64,000 nt of DNA from Bacteroidota bacterium (GTDB lineage: Bacteria > Bacteroidota > Bacteroidia > UKL13-3), in assembly GCA_947457395.1 (NCBI GenBank), contig CANGVA010000001.1, forward strand, positions 1 to 64,000, read 5' to 3'. A model generated the notes under the pieces. It saw nothing but the letters and a program-made list of their open reading frames with translations, ran no database searches and had not been told where the DNA came from. Shown here one piece after another: positions 16,872-26,809 of the stretch. The position numbers and the translations under genes were made by a program. Each line of letters starts with the position of its first letter. Within the stretch, counting starts at the first letter, position 1.

Positions 16872-18382
16872 GGCAATAATCTTCCATACATGCGTGGAAA
16901 AGGAATGCTTTCGCGCACATGAGGCAATTTACAAATCCAGGTTACCAATCGCTCCAGCCCAAGTCCAAAACCTGCATGGGGCACAGCTCCATAGCGCCTT
17001 AGGTCCAGATACCATTCAAAGGCTTGCATGGGCAGTCCATGTTCGTTAATTTTTTCAATAAGCAGCTGTTCATCTGTTTCACGCTCTCCTCCGCCAACAA
17101 TTTCGCCATATCCTTCGGGTGCAAGGGTATCTACACCGCGGGCAAAGCGGCTGTCATTCGGGTCGCGCTTTAAATAAAATGCCTTCACAGCATGTGGCCA
17201 GTTGTATACCATAATGGGTACATCAAACAAGCGCGTAAGCACGGTTTCATCACTACCGCCAAAATCATTTCCGTATTCAAAAGTTCTGGCACTATTTAGC
17301 CATTGAGGAATATTGCGTGCCTGCTCCTCCATATCATCCAGCTCCTGCTTTAATTTATCAATCTTAGCCTGATTAAAACCTATTTCACCCTTTTTCATTC
17401 CGGGCGTTTTAATTTTTTCTTCACGCTCTTTTATTTCTGTATGTATTTCATCAATACGTTTTTTTACCACCTCTAACTCCGTCTCAAGTGATGTAATGGC
17501 ATTTTTACCGTTCACCTCTTTTTCTCCTTTAATAATACTCACAGCTTCATCGTATGTTAAGCGCGGAAAAGGCTTAACAATATTTTCTAAAATGGCGGTA
17601 TCCCTGCCAATAATTTCTAGTTCTGTTTTGCACGTTTGCAGTACTTCACTTACCACCCTTCTTAGGAAGCGCTCAATAAGATCCATATTATCAAATATGT
17701 CGTAAAAAGCCATTTCGGGTTCAATCATCCAAAATTCAGAAAGATGTCTGCGTGTTTTCGATTTCTCTGCCCGGAATGTTGGTCCAAAAGTGTAGATTTT
17801 TCCCATTGCCATCGCCATCGCCTCACCATAAAGCTGGCCAGACTGAGAGAGGTAGGCAGCTTCGCCATAATACTCCGTTTCAAATAAGTTGGTTGTTCCT
17901 TCACACGCATTACCGGTAAAAATGGGTGCATCCATCTGCACAAATCCATCTTCCTGAAAAAACTGATGAATAGCGTAAATAATTCTGTTGCGTATGCGCA
18001 TAATGGCCCATTGCCGTTGGCTTCGCAGCCAAAGGTGGCGGTGGTCCATCAAAAAATCAACCCCGTGTTCCTTTTTTGCAATCGGGTAATCTACAGCAGT
18101 TTGAAGAATCTCAACGGCACTTACCTGAACTTCATAACCGCCAACCTGACGCTCATCTTTAACCACTATTCCTTTAATAATCAGGGATGTTTCCAGCGTT
18201 ACTTTTCTTGCGGCCTCAAATAATTCTTCGGCCACTTTACCGGCATCTACCACGGCCTGACACAAGCCTGATCCGTCTCGCATGATAATAAAAACCAGGC
18301 CTTTACTTTCTCTTTTATTTGCGGCCCAGCCTTTTAGGGTAACCTCTTTCCCATCATATAAACCCAAATCTTTGATATACAT
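16868..18382 (-). CDS. asnS: Asparaginyl-tRNA synthetase with coiled-coil insertion
   Basis: A 504-residue class IIb synthetase that charges tRNA-Asn. It has an N-terminal OB-fold (about 1-105; GWAANKRESKGLVFIIMRDGS), class II motif 2 (FRAEKSKTRRHLSEFWMIEPE) and motif 3 (GFGLGLERLV), ending IPFPRMYGRL. Between YDEAVSIIKG and FEYGNDFGGSDE lies an insertion of about 80 residues (288-366), rich in Glu and Lys with heptad-like spacing. E. coli AsnRS (466 residues) has only about a dozen residues there. The start at 18382 (MYIKDLGLYDG) is preferred to an upstream ATG because it opens the OB-fold at the usual place. Confidence 0.95.
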   Translation of the reverse strand: MYIKDLGLYDGKEVTLKGWAANKRESKGLVFIIMRDGSGLCQAVVDAGKVAEELFEAARKVTLETSLIIKGIVVKDERQVGGYEVQVSAVEILQTAVDYPIAKKEHGVDFLMDHRHLWLRSQRQWAIMRIRNRIIYAIHQFFQEDGFVQMDAPIFTGNACEGTTNLFETEYYGEAAYLSQSGQLYGEAMAMAMGKIYTFGPTFRAEKSKTRRHLSEFWMIEPEMAFYDIFDNMDLIERFLRRVVSEVLQTCKTELEIIGRDTAILENIVKPFPRLTYDEAVSIIKGEKEVNGKNAITSLETELEVVKKRIDEIHTEIKEREEKIKTPGMKKGEIGFNQAKIDKLKQELDDMEEQARNIPQWLNSARTFEYGNDFGGSDETVLTRLFDVPIMVYNWPHAVKAFYLKRDPNDSRFARGVDTLAPEGYGEIVGGGERETDEQLLIEKINEHGLPMQAFEWYLDLRRYGAVPHAGFGLGLERLVTWICKLPHVRESIPFPRMYGRLLP

Positions 18383-18483
18383 TTTGTATGTTTGTTTGAA
18401 TTTTAAAGTGCGAAAATACAAATATTTAGCAAGCCAAGTGCGCTGAAAAAGGTATTTGGCATTATTTTTAGTGTAGCAGGGAT

Positions 18484-19968
18484 ATGTTAAAACAGGGACT
18501 ACAGCAGAAACTTCTTCAGAAACTGTCTCCTCAGCAGATTCAGTTTATTAAGTTATTGCAACTTAACTCCATTGATTTGGTGCAGCGGGTAGAGGAGGAA
18601 TTAATAGAAAACCCCGCTTTGGTTAAGGCAGATGATATAGATGCCCATGAAGATGTTTCCAAAACGGAGGCGTTAAAAGACAATGAAATCAGTGAAGATA
18701 CCGGTGATGATGAAAATGTATCTGTTGAAGATTATCTGGTTGATGAAACACTGGATGTAAAGGAATATGTAAATGATGATTATGATGCAGAGGGTTTTCA
18801 CCTGAGTGATGAAGGTGATGAAGAGCGTAAAGAAACCCCGCTGGCCGAAACGGCTACTTTTCATGAAGCGTTGCTGGAGCAGTTTAATGCCATTGCCGAT
18901 GATGAGCGGGAGGAAATGATTGGTAAGCAAATTATTGGTACCATAGACGATGATGGTTACCTCCGCAGATCGCTGGAGGCTATACAAAACGACCTTGCTT
19001 TTTCTATGAATATCGAGGCTTCGAATGAGGAGATGAAAAGTTGCTTGCTTAAAATACAGCATCTTGATCCGGCAGGTATAGCAGCCACCTCATTACAGGA
19101 GTGCTTGCTGCTGCAGCTTAAACGCAAAGATCATCAGAAAAAAGAAGTGCGCCTTGCCGAAGAAATACTAACAGATTATTTTGATGACTTTACCAAAAAG
19201 CATTATGATAAACTTTGTAAGCAGCTTAAAATATCAGATGATGAACTGAAAGATGTGATACATGTGATTACACACCTCAATCCCAAACCGGGTGAGAGTA
19301 TGTCTGATTCAAAGCCGCAGTATATTATACCAGATTTTATATTGGTAGAGCATAATGGCAAGCTGGAGGTGCAGCTCAACTCGCGCAATGCACCCGATCT
19401 TCGCATTAGCCGAAACTACATGGAAACGTTGAAGAGTTATGACGAAGCATCCAGGCCATCAAAAGAACTAAAGGAAACGGTGCAGTTCATTAAACAAAAA
19501 CTGGACAGTGCGCGTTGGTTTATAGATTCCATTCGGCAGCGGCAGCAAACGCTGCTATTAACCATGAATGCTATTCTGCGTTACCAGTATGCCTACTTTG
19601 AAACCGGTGATGAAACCCGTTTGCGGCCCATGATTCTTAAGGATATTGCCGAGCAGGTTGGTTTGGATATTTCAACCATTTCTCGTGTGGCAAATAGCAA
19701 GTATGTACAAACAGAATTTGGTGTTATACCATTAAAATTTTTCTTTAGTGAGGGCATACAAACCGAAGACGGTGAAGAAGTGAGCAGCAGGGAGGTAAAA
19801 AAGATTTTGAAAGATGCTATTGAAGCCGAAGACAAACGAAAGCCGCTTCCAGATGAGAAGCTGATGGAAATATTAAAAGAGAAAGGCTATAATATTGCCC
19901 GCAGAACAGTGGCCAAATACCGCGAGCAAATGAATATTCCGGTTGCCCGATTGCGCAGAGAAATTTAA
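18484..19968 (+). CDS. rpoN: RNA polymerase sigma-54 factor
   Basis: A 494-residue alternative sigma factor. Region I (about 1-50) is Gln/Leu-rich (QQKLLQKLSPQQIQFIKLLQL). An acidic region II follows (about 55-120), then the core-binding domain, the HTH (DIAEQVGLDISTISRVANSKYVQ) and the C-terminal RpoN box ARRTVAKYREQMNIP. It directs core polymerase to -24/-12 promoters that need AAA+ activators; no activator is encoded in this window. Its stop codon overlaps the stop of the convergent gene by 4 nt (TTAA). Confidence 0.97.
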   Translation: MLKQGLQQKLLQKLSPQQIQFIKLLQLNSIDLVQRVEEELIENPALVKADDIDAHEDVSKTEALKDNEISEDTGDDENVSVEDYLVDETLDVKEYVNDDYDAEGFHLSDEGDEERKETPLAETATFHEALLEQFNAIADDEREEMIGKQIIGTIDDDGYLRRSLEAIQNDLAFSMNIEASNEEMKSCLLKIQHLDPAGIAATSLQECLLLQLKRKDHQKKEVRLAEEILTDYFDDFTKKHYDKLCKQLKISDDELKDVIHVITHLNPKPGESMSDSKPQYIIPDFILVEHNGKLEVQLNSRNAPDLRISRNYMETLKSYDEASRPSKELKETVQFIKQKLDSARWFIDSIRQRQQTLLLTMNAILRYQYAYFETGDETRLRPMILKDIAEQVGLDISTISRVANSKYVQTEFGVIPLKFFFSEGIQTEDGEEVSSREVKKILKDAIEAEDKRKPLPDEKLMEILKEKGYNIARRTVAKYREQMNIPVARLRREI

Positions 19969-20720
19969 ACCGCTTGATAACGCTTTACTACCAACGACTC
20001 TAGCTCTTTAACAAGGGCATTGCTTTCTTCCCAGTTGTAGTTATACTTCAACTCACTGAATATACGCAGCGCATCTGTTAAATCAATGGCATTGTTTAGC
20101 GCTTCAATAGCTGTTGCATACTCAACCGTATTTTCCTTGAATAATTCATTTACAAAAGCAATTTTTCTGTTAAGGGTTATGGCAGCTTTAAGACTTTCTA
20201 CCTTAGACTGAAATTTTTGCGAAAGGTCTGTTTGTGTGCTTACAGTTTTTGCAATTTTCTCATGAAGCAATTCGTCTTCTGCTTTAATCAGGTTTAACTC
20301 TTGCGCCAATGGTGGTGTTACTTCTTCTTCTTTTTCGGTGGCAGGTGTTGTGGCAATTTGTTCTTCAATTACAGGCAAGGGGTTTTCTGTTTCTTCAGGT
20401 AATTGAGGAATATCATTGATTAGGCTCACCGAAGACTCATGCAATTGTTCATTTGCAAAAATATGTAGGGTTTCCTGTATATCTGTTTCATCAGCTGCAG
20501 CTATGTTTTCTTGTGGGTTTTGTGCAGCCGGTGTTTTAATAAAAACTGTTTCCTGCGGTTTTTCAGCCTGCAAAATTAATTCATACAACTCAACACAAGT
20601 TTTGCGCAGCAGAGCCGCATCTATTGCGCTTACAGGATGTTGTGCCGACATACTTCGAGTGAGTTGATCCATGTTAGCTAGTTTTTCCAAAATTTGTGTG
20701 GTGATGTATTTTTCCTGCAT
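19965..20720 (-). CDS. Conserved Bacteroidota hypothetical protein
   Basis: A 251-residue cytosolic protein without signal or membrane segment. The N-terminus (1-55) is helical, the middle (about 58-160) is a Glu/Pro/Thr-rich disordered stretch, and the C-terminal about 85 residues form a helical domain (LKAAITLNRKIAFVNELF, then YATAIEALNNAIDLTDAL and KELESLVVKRYQ). That domain resembles the C-terminus of small conserved Bacteroidota proteins of unknown function. It is transcribed divergently from tdk and convergently with rpoN, with overlapping stop codons. Confidence 0.75.
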   Translation of the reverse strand: MQEKYITTQILEKLANMDQLTRSMSAQHPVSAIDAALLRKTCVELYELILQAEKPQETVFIKTPAAQNPQENIAAADETDIQETLHIFANEQLHESSVSLINDIPQLPEETENPLPVIEEQIATTPATEKEEEVTPPLAQELNLIKAEDELLHEKIAKTVSTQTDLSQKFQSKVESLKAAITLNRKIAFVNELFKENTVEYATAIEALNNAIDLTDALRIFSELKYNYNWEESNALVKELESLVVKRYQAV

Positions 20721-20787
20721 GGGTTTAAATTAATTGTTCAAATTTGTACAAATTTCTGTTTTATTTTACTGCCGCAAGTAAATTTAC

Positions 20788-21384
20788 ATGTTTTTAGAAC
20801 CAAGATTTCATAATACATACAAAAAAGGATGGATAGAGGTGATTTGCGGCTCTATGTTTTCAGGCAAAACAGAGGAGCTCATACGCAGGCTTAACCGTGC
20901 ACGTATTGCCAATCTAAATGTAGAAATATACAAACCAACCGTTGACACGCGCTACCATGATACCGAAATTGTTTCGCACAACGCAAACTCTATTCCCTCA
21001 ACCCCGGTGCATACATCATTAAATATTTTACTCATGAATAGCGAGGCGGATGTAATTGGTATAGATGAAGCCCAATTTTTTGATGAAGAAATTGTGTATG
21101 TATGTCAAACCCTTGCCGAAAAAGGAGTGCGTGTGGTTGTTGCGGGGCTTGATATGGATTATCTGGGCAAACCTTTTGGCCCTATGCCTGCGTTGATGGC
21201 AGTTGCCGAATATGTGACCAAGGTAAATGCTATTTGTATGGTTTGTGGCGATTTGGCCACGCACTCTTTTAGAAAAGCAGCCGATATTGATTTGATAATG
21301 CTTGGCGAAAGGGAAACTTATGAAGCACGCTGCCGCCATTGTTTTAATGAGGGTATGAAAAGCTTGCAGGCCAATAAATCATGA
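20788..21384 (+). CDS. tdk: Thymidine kinase (type II)
   Basis: A 198-residue kinase that phosphorylates thymidine in nucleotide salvage. It has the P-loop GSMFSGKTEELIRRL (about 21-35), the DEAQFF Walker-B-like motif, the lasso region and two zinc-binding Cys pairs (CMVCGD and CRHC). The length is typical of the TK1-like family. Its TGA overlaps the ATG of the LolC/E-like permease gene by 4 nt (ATGA), implying coupled translation. Confidence 0.96.
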   Translation: MFLEPRFHNTYKKGWIEVICGSMFSGKTEELIRRLNRARIANLNVEIYKPTVDTRYHDTEIVSHNANSIPSTPVHTSLNILLMNSEADVIGIDEAQFFDEEIVYVCQTLAEKGVRVVVAGLDMDYLGKPFGPMPALMAVAEYVTKVNAICMVCGDLATHSFRKAADIDLIMLGERETYEARCRHCFNEGMKSLQANKS

Positions 21385-22610
21385 TTGTATCACTTGGTAT
21401 AGCAAAACGATATTTTTTCTCACGCAAGAGCGGGGGGGCTTTTAATTTAATCAGCATTATTTCCGGCATTTCACTGTTGGGCTATTTTATTGGAGCTGCG
21501 GCACTGGTTGTGGTACTTTCAGTTTTCAATGGATTTGAAAACATGTTTCAGGGCATGTATAATCGGTTTGATCCGCAGGTAAAAATAGCACCGGCTTCGG
21601 GTAAAGTTTTTGAGCCGGACGCCATCATCAAGCAACTGGAAAAAATAGATGGCATTGAAACCTTTTCCTTGGTTTTAGAAGAAAATGTATTGCTAAAGTA
21701 TGCCGATAGGCAAAATATTGCAACCATTAAAGGGGTTGATGAGCAGTATTTAAACATGACCGATTTGGATAGTTGCATGGTTGCCGGAGATTTGCTCCTG
21801 CAATCAAATGATGTTTCTTATGCACTATTGGGTCAGGGAGTTGCTTGGCAGCTTGGTGCAGATCCGCAGGATATATTTCAACAAATGGTGGTTTATGTGC
21901 CTAAGCGGGGTGAAACAGACGTATTAAACCCGGAAGGTTCTTTTACCAAAACACCTGTAAGACTTGCCGGTGTTTTTAGTGTTCAGGAAGAAATAGATAA
22001 TAAAGTAGTATTGGTGCCTTTGCAGTTTTTACGCCCTTTGCTGGAACGCCAAACAGCAGTTAGCGCAATTGAAATTAGGTTAAAACTAAAGGCGTCAGAT
22101 GATAAGGTTGTGCAAGCAATAAAAAGTGTTGCAGGAACGGAGTTAAAAGTGCTGGGCAGATATGAACAGCGAGAAGGATTTTACAAAGTATTGAAGTCGG
22201 AAAAATTAATGAGCTATATTATTCTGTTCTTTATTCTGCTCATTGCATCTACCAATGCCATTGCCTCTTTATATATACTGGTGATGGAGAAAAAGAAGGA
22301 CATTAAAATGCTTTCTGCATTGGGTTTAACAAACAGCCAGATAGCTTCTGTTTACAAATGGAACAGCTTGTTTATCGCAATTACAGGAGGCGGCTTAGGT
22401 ATGCTTGCCGGTATCTTCATTACAAAAATACAGGAGGTTTATGGGTTTGTTAAACTCAGCAGGTCGGCAGACTTTATTTCCATAGCCTATCCGGTGCAAT
22501 TAAGACCGGCAGATTTGTTACTGGTAGCAGCAACCATTGTAGCCATTGGCTTTTTGGCTGCTATTTATCCTGCAGCAAAAGCAAGACAAATGGCTCAGGT
22601 AAATCAATAA
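21381..22610 (+). CDS. FtsX/LolC-E-family ABC permease
   Basis: A 409-residue inner-membrane permease with the MacB/FtsX topology: one N-terminal helix (about 25-50, SIISGISLLGYFIGAAALVVV), a large periplasmic domain (about 55-270) and three C-terminal helices (about 275-300, 320-350 and 378-400). The KKKDIKMLSALGLTNSQIASVY segment is the FtsX coupling region. Bacteroidota members are annotated as LolC/LolE lipoprotein-release permeases. The ATPase partner is not adjacent. It overlaps tdk by 4 nt and the convergent T9SS gene by 7 nt. Confidence 0.88.
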   Translation: MIVSLGIAKRYFFSRKSGGAFNLISIISGISLLGYFIGAAALVVVLSVFNGFENMFQGMYNRFDPQVKIAPASGKVFEPDAIIKQLEKIDGIETFSLVLEENVLLKYADRQNIATIKGVDEQYLNMTDLDSCMVAGDLLLQSNDVSYALLGQGVAWQLGADPQDIFQQMVVYVPKRGETDVLNPEGSFTKTPVRLAGVFSVQEEIDNKVVLVPLQFLRPLLERQTAVSAIEIRLKLKASDDKVVQAIKSVAGTELKVLGRYEQREGFYKVLKSEKLMSYIILFFILLIASTNAIASLYILVMEKKKDIKMLSALGLTNSQIASVYKWNSLFIAITGGGLGMLAGIFITKIQEVYGFVKLSRSADFISIAYPVQLRPADLLLVAATIVAIGFLAAIYPAAKARQMAQVNQ

Positions 22611-23674
22611 ATAAATATCTTTTCAAAACTCCCTGACGGGGTTTGTATAAAATACACGCCCGGATTAAAATCGGCTACATCAATTTTGTCTTCACCAATT
22701 ATAGTTTTAACCAAGGTGCCGTTATGTTTCAATACTTGCAGCGTTTGTGAATGGTGCATGCCGGTAACCTCAATAAGTTTTGATTCCGGCTTATAAACAA
22801 GTTGACGTGTGCCATCATTTACAGCAGCAAATACCACACTTGAATAGGCATATGAACCATCAAAGTCTGTTTGCTTTATCCTGTAATAAGCAGCTGTTTT
22901 TTCTTCATCAGCAAACATGTAATGATTTATGTCATCGCTGTTTCCTTTTCCGTCTAATCGGCCAATGCTTCTCCATTCTTTCAGGTTATCACTTTTCTCA
23001 ATATCAAAATGGCTGTTATTGGTTTCTGATGCAGTAGCCCATGCTATGATATTTTCATTATTGGTTGTATTTACTTTGGTATAAAGCCATTTAACAGGTA
23101 AAACTGTAGCACCAAAAGTTCTGGCATATATAATATCTCCACTACTGCTAAAATTATTATTAGAAGAATTTATGACCACATAAAAAGTAACACCGCCATT
23201 AAATGCTGCCGGTGTGGTCCAGTCAAATTCCCATGTTCTGCTATTGCCGGGTGCCGCTGTTCCACTGTTGGAGTGGCTTACATAAGAACGATTGCCTGAA
23301 GTATTTACAGTTACCGATGCATTGGTAGCCGCCAATGTGCCTACACTTGCACTGGATGCATTGGCAGCGGCCGGTAGCACCAGCAACTGAAAACCATACT
23401 TGGTGCGCAAGGGATCTGCAAATGCAAGGGTCATGGTGTATGTGGTATTGGGTTGAAACGAGCCAAGCGGCACAGATGATGTAAGGCTTATATTATTCCA
23501 TAAACTACCTGAGGTTACCAAGGAGGAACTGTTATGACATATCGAAGCACAATTGCCATTGCCCGGGGCATTTGTATTTCCTGCCGGAGGCGCAGAGTTT
23601 GAATTAGTAAATGCCAGTTGTGAAGCAGTGGCCAGCAGTGCCAGCACAAAACCAAAGGAAATTATTTTTTTCAT
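22604..23674 (-). CDS. Secreted choice-of-anchor/Reeler-like protein with T9SS sorting domain
   Basis: A 356-residue protein: signal peptide (about 1-22), an N-terminal domain of the kind seen in choice-of-anchor proteins (SAPPAGNTNAPGNG, then Cys 42, Cys 46, His 47, then a beta-sandwich to about 190), a beta-rich middle (YYRIKQTDFDGSYAYSSV) and a type A T9SS sorting domain (about 285-356, ending GSFEKIFIY). Relatives usually have CxxCH near the N-terminus, a potential c-type haem site; here the spacing is CASICH, one residue longer. Secretion is confident; the role is unknown. Confidence 0.82.
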   Translation of the reverse strand: MKKIISFGFVLALLATASQLAFTNSNSAPPAGNTNAPGNGNCASICHNSSSLVTSGSLWNNISLTSSVPLGSFQPNTTYTMTLAFADPLRTKYGFQLLVLPAAANASSASVGTLAATNASVTVNTSGNRSYVSHSNSGTAAPGNSRTWEFDWTTPAAFNGGVTFYVVINSSNNNFSSSGDIIYARTFGATVLPVKWLYTKVNTTNNENIIAWATASETNNSHFDIEKSDNLKEWRSIGRLDGKGNSDDINHYMFADEEKTAAYYRIKQTDFDGSYAYSSVVFAAVNDGTRQLVYKPESKLIEVTGMHHSQTLQVLKHNGTLVKTIIGEDKIDVADFNPGVYFIQTPSGSFEKIFIY

Positions 23675-23730
23675 AGGTATAACATTAAAGAAAAATTATG
23701 TTGATTCAAACATGTGAACAGATAAAAAGT

Positions 23731-26541
23731 TTAATGCGCTTCCAGCCAGTTGTCTCCGGTTCCGGCTTCTGCAATTACAGGAACATTTAGTGGCATGGCT
23801 TTCTCCATTTCTTCTTTAACCAGTTTTTTCATCAAGTCAATTTCTGATTTGTGCACATCAAACAGCAACTCATCATGCACTTGTAAAATCATTTTTGATT
23901 GCAGCGTGGTTTCTTTTTTCATGCGCTGGTGTATATGAATCATGGCAAGCTTTATCATATCTGCAGCACTGCCTTGTATGGGCGCATTAATGGCGTTGCG
24001 TTCGGCAAAACCACGCACCGTAAAGTTTGCTGAATTGATATCTCGCAGATACCTGCGCCTGCCCATGAGTGTTTGCACGTAGCCATTTTCTTTTGCAAAC
24101 TGTATGGTATCATTCATATACTGTTTAATGCTGGGATATTGCTTAAAGTATTCTTCTATGATGGCTCCTGCTTCTTTACGCGGAATACCCAAACTCTGAG
24201 ATAAACCAAATGCAGATTGACCATAAATAATACCAAAATTAACTGCTTTGGCATTTCTTCTTTGTTCGGGCGTAACATCAGCTACGGCTACACCATACAC
24301 TTTAGCGGCAGTGGCTGTATGAATATCAATGCCCTGCCTAAACGCTTCAATCATATTTTGCTCATTGGCAATAGATGCTACAATGCGCAGTTCAATTTGC
24401 GAGTAGTCGGCACTGAGTAGCACATAATCATTGTTTTTGGCAATGAAGGCTTTTCTTACTTCGCGGCCCTTATCTGTTTTAATGGGGATGTTTTGTAAAT
24501 TAGGATTGGTTGAACTTAATCTGCCGGTTGCTGCCACTGCCTGATTAAATGACGTGTGCACCCGACCTGTAGCAGGATGAATAAGCTCAGGCAATGCATC
24601 TACATAGGTTGATTTTAGTTTTTGCAGTTGCCTTGCTTCCAAAATACAGCGAACAATTTCATGTTCACTCAACCCCTGCAATACATCTTCACCCGTTTGG
24701 TATTGTCCTGTTTTGGTTTTTTTTGCTTTGGGGTCAAGTTTCAGTAACTCAAACAATACTTCTCCCAATTGCTTTGGCGAAGCAATGTTAAAGGAAACAC
24801 CAGCCAGCTCAATAATACGTTTTTCAAGTTGTGCAATTTCCTGCTCCAACTCTTTGGAGTACACATTAAGAAAGGGTTTGTTTATGCGCACGCCTTGTGC
24901 TTCCATATCTGCCAGCACGGGCACAAGTGGTTGCTCCAGTTCATACAGTAATTTTTCAGCTTCTCTTGCCTTTAACTCGGGCTCCAGTTTATGTTTTAGC
25001 TGCAGGGTTATGTCTGTATCTTCAACGGCATACTCTTTTATTTTAGCTGTTTCCACATCGCGCATGCTCAACTGATTTTTGCCTTTTTTACCAATAAGTG
25101 TTTCTATGCTTACCGGCTCGTAGTTTAAATAGATGCCTGATAAGTAATCCATGCCATGCCTTAAATCGGGCTCTATCAGGTAGTGTGCCAGCATGGTATC
25201 AAACCAGGGGTCTTTTAAATCAATACCATATCTGTTAAGTATGGTTAAATCGTATTTAATATTTTGTCCAATTTTTATGATGTGCTCATGCTCAAACAAG
25301 GGCTTGAATAAGTGCAACAATCTTTTGGCCTCATCAAAATTATCCGGGCAGGCAATATAATAACCATGGTGAGGTTTGTAGCTAAAACTAAAGCCTACAA
25401 TATCATTATCAATTTTGTCAAGGCTTGTTGTTTCGGTATCAAAGCAAACTTCTTTTTGTTCCAGTAAAACTTGTAGTGCTTCCAGTATTTCAGTATCGCT
25501 GTTAAGCAATATATAGGTATGCGGCACTTCATGTATCTGAAGCATGGTGGCTGCTGGCTCTTCTGCAGGCATACTTTGCTCTACTGCCACACCCTGGTTA
25601 AACAAATCAAATGCACCCGGTGCAGAGCCTGCAATTTTATTTTCAATGGCACTGCTTTGAGGTTCGCTGCCAAACAGTCTTTTTCCAAGTGTTTTAAACT
25701 CCAGTTCGGCAAATAGTTTTTCTACGGCTTCCTTATCCGGCTCTTCCAATATTAGTTCTTCTTCAATTAAATCAATCGGCACCAGGGTATCAATGGTTGC
25801 CAGCCGCTTGCTAAGAAACGCCTGATCGCGGTTGTTTTCCACGTTTTCTTTCTGCTTTCCTTTTAGCTCATGCACATGCTCATATAAGCCCTCTATGCTT
25901 CCGTATTTTTGTACCAGCGTTTTGGCTGTTTTTTCACCAATGCCCGGTATACCCGGAATATTATCTACCGCATCGCCCCACATACCTAAAATATCTATTA
26001 CCTGTTTAATATCGGTAATCTCCCATTTCTTCAATACTTCAGGCACTCCCAAAATTTCATATTCGTTTCCCTGCCTGCCCGGTTTGTAAATAAAAATATG
26101 TTCACTCACCAACTGGCCAAAGTCTTTGTCGGGGGTCATCATATACACATCAAAACCTTGCAGCTCTGCTTTTTTTGCAAGTGTGCCAATAATATCGTCT
26201 GCCTCGTATCCATCTTTTACCAAAATGGGTATGCGCATGGCCTGGGTTATTTGCATAATATAAGGCAATGCTTTTGTAATGTCTTCCGGCTGCTCCTGTC
26301 TGTGGGCCTTGTAGTGTTCATATTCCTCATGCCTGGCTGTGGGTGCAGCCGTATCAAATGAAACACCTATATGGGTTGGCTTTTCTTTTTTAAGCACATC
26401 AAGTAGGGTGTTTACATAACCAAAAATGGCAGAGGTATTAAATCCGTAAGAGGTAATTCTTGGGTTTTGGCTAAATGCAAAATAGGCACGGTAAACCAAA
26501 GCCATGCCATCTAATAAAAATAATTTCTTGCGCGCAGTCAT
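23731..26541 (-). CDS. polA: DNA polymerase I with 5' nuclease and 3'-5' exonuclease domains
   Basis: A 936-residue family A polymerase for Okazaki-fragment processing and repair. The 5'-3' exonuclease domain spans about 1-290 (LFLLDGMALVYRAYFAF, YEADDIIGTLA, GIPGIGEKTA). The proofreading domain spans about 345-520 and keeps its acidic residues (DTETT, GQNIKYDL, YAVEDTDITL). The polymerase domain spans about 560-936 with motif A DYSQIELRIVAS, motif B RRNAKAVNFGIIYGQSAFG and motif C QVHDELLFDV. The ATG at 26541 (MTARKKLFLLDG) is preferred; an in-frame start six codons upstream also exists. Confidence 0.96.
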   Translation of the reverse strand: MTARKKLFLLDGMALVYRAYFAFSQNPRITSYGFNTSAIFGYVNTLLDVLKKEKPTHIGVSFDTAAPTARHEEYEHYKAHRQEQPEDITKALPYIMQITQAMRIPILVKDGYEADDIIGTLAKKAELQGFDVYMMTPDKDFGQLVSEHIFIYKPGRQGNEYEILGVPEVLKKWEITDIKQVIDILGMWGDAVDNIPGIPGIGEKTAKTLVQKYGSIEGLYEHVHELKGKQKENVENNRDQAFLSKRLATIDTLVPIDLIEEELILEEPDKEAVEKLFAELEFKTLGKRLFGSEPQSSAIENKIAGSAPGAFDLFNQGVAVEQSMPAEEPAATMLQIHEVPHTYILLNSDTEILEALQVLLEQKEVCFDTETTSLDKIDNDIVGFSFSYKPHHGYYIACPDNFDEAKRLLHLFKPLFEHEHIIKIGQNIKYDLTILNRYGIDLKDPWFDTMLAHYLIEPDLRHGMDYLSGIYLNYEPVSIETLIGKKGKNQLSMRDVETAKIKEYAVEDTDITLQLKHKLEPELKAREAEKLLYELEQPLVPVLADMEAQGVRINKPFLNVYSKELEQEIAQLEKRIIELAGVSFNIASPKQLGEVLFELLKLDPKAKKTKTGQYQTGEDVLQGLSEHEIVRCILEARQLQKLKSTYVDALPELIHPATGRVHTSFNQAVAATGRLSSTNPNLQNIPIKTDKGREVRKAFIAKNNDYVLLSADYSQIELRIVASIANEQNMIEAFRQGIDIHTATAAKVYGVAVADVTPEQRRNAKAVNFGIIYGQSAFGLSQSLGIPRKEAGAIIEEYFKQYPSIKQYMNDTIQFAKENGYVQTLMGRRRYLRDINSANFTVRGFAERNAINAPIQGSAADMIKLAMIHIHQRMKKETTLQSKMILQVHDELLFDVHKSEIDLMKKLVKEEMEKAMPLNVPVIAEAGTGDNWLEAH

Positions 26542-26809
26542 TGCCTCAAATGTAATCATTGCATTGATTATTTAAGGTGGTGTTCTTTCATTGGAAATGA
26601 TTATTCAATCAGCATTGGCTTTTACAAATTCTTAGAAGCAGTTTTGGGTCATTGCATCCAGCCAATAATCATAACAGATGATATCATTTGAGTATGCTAA
26701 CTGCAGGTATTTTAAGCGCTTACAACAATAACCACCATCTAAAAAAGCATAACCACTTGCAGTTTTGCTTTTTTTTTACCGATAATTGAAAAAAAGAACC
26801 AATTAGCCT

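Noticed and set aside
18673-19062. 129-codon minus-strand frame inside rpoN
   Set aside because: It is antisense to the conserved sigma-54 coding region and has no recognisable domain.
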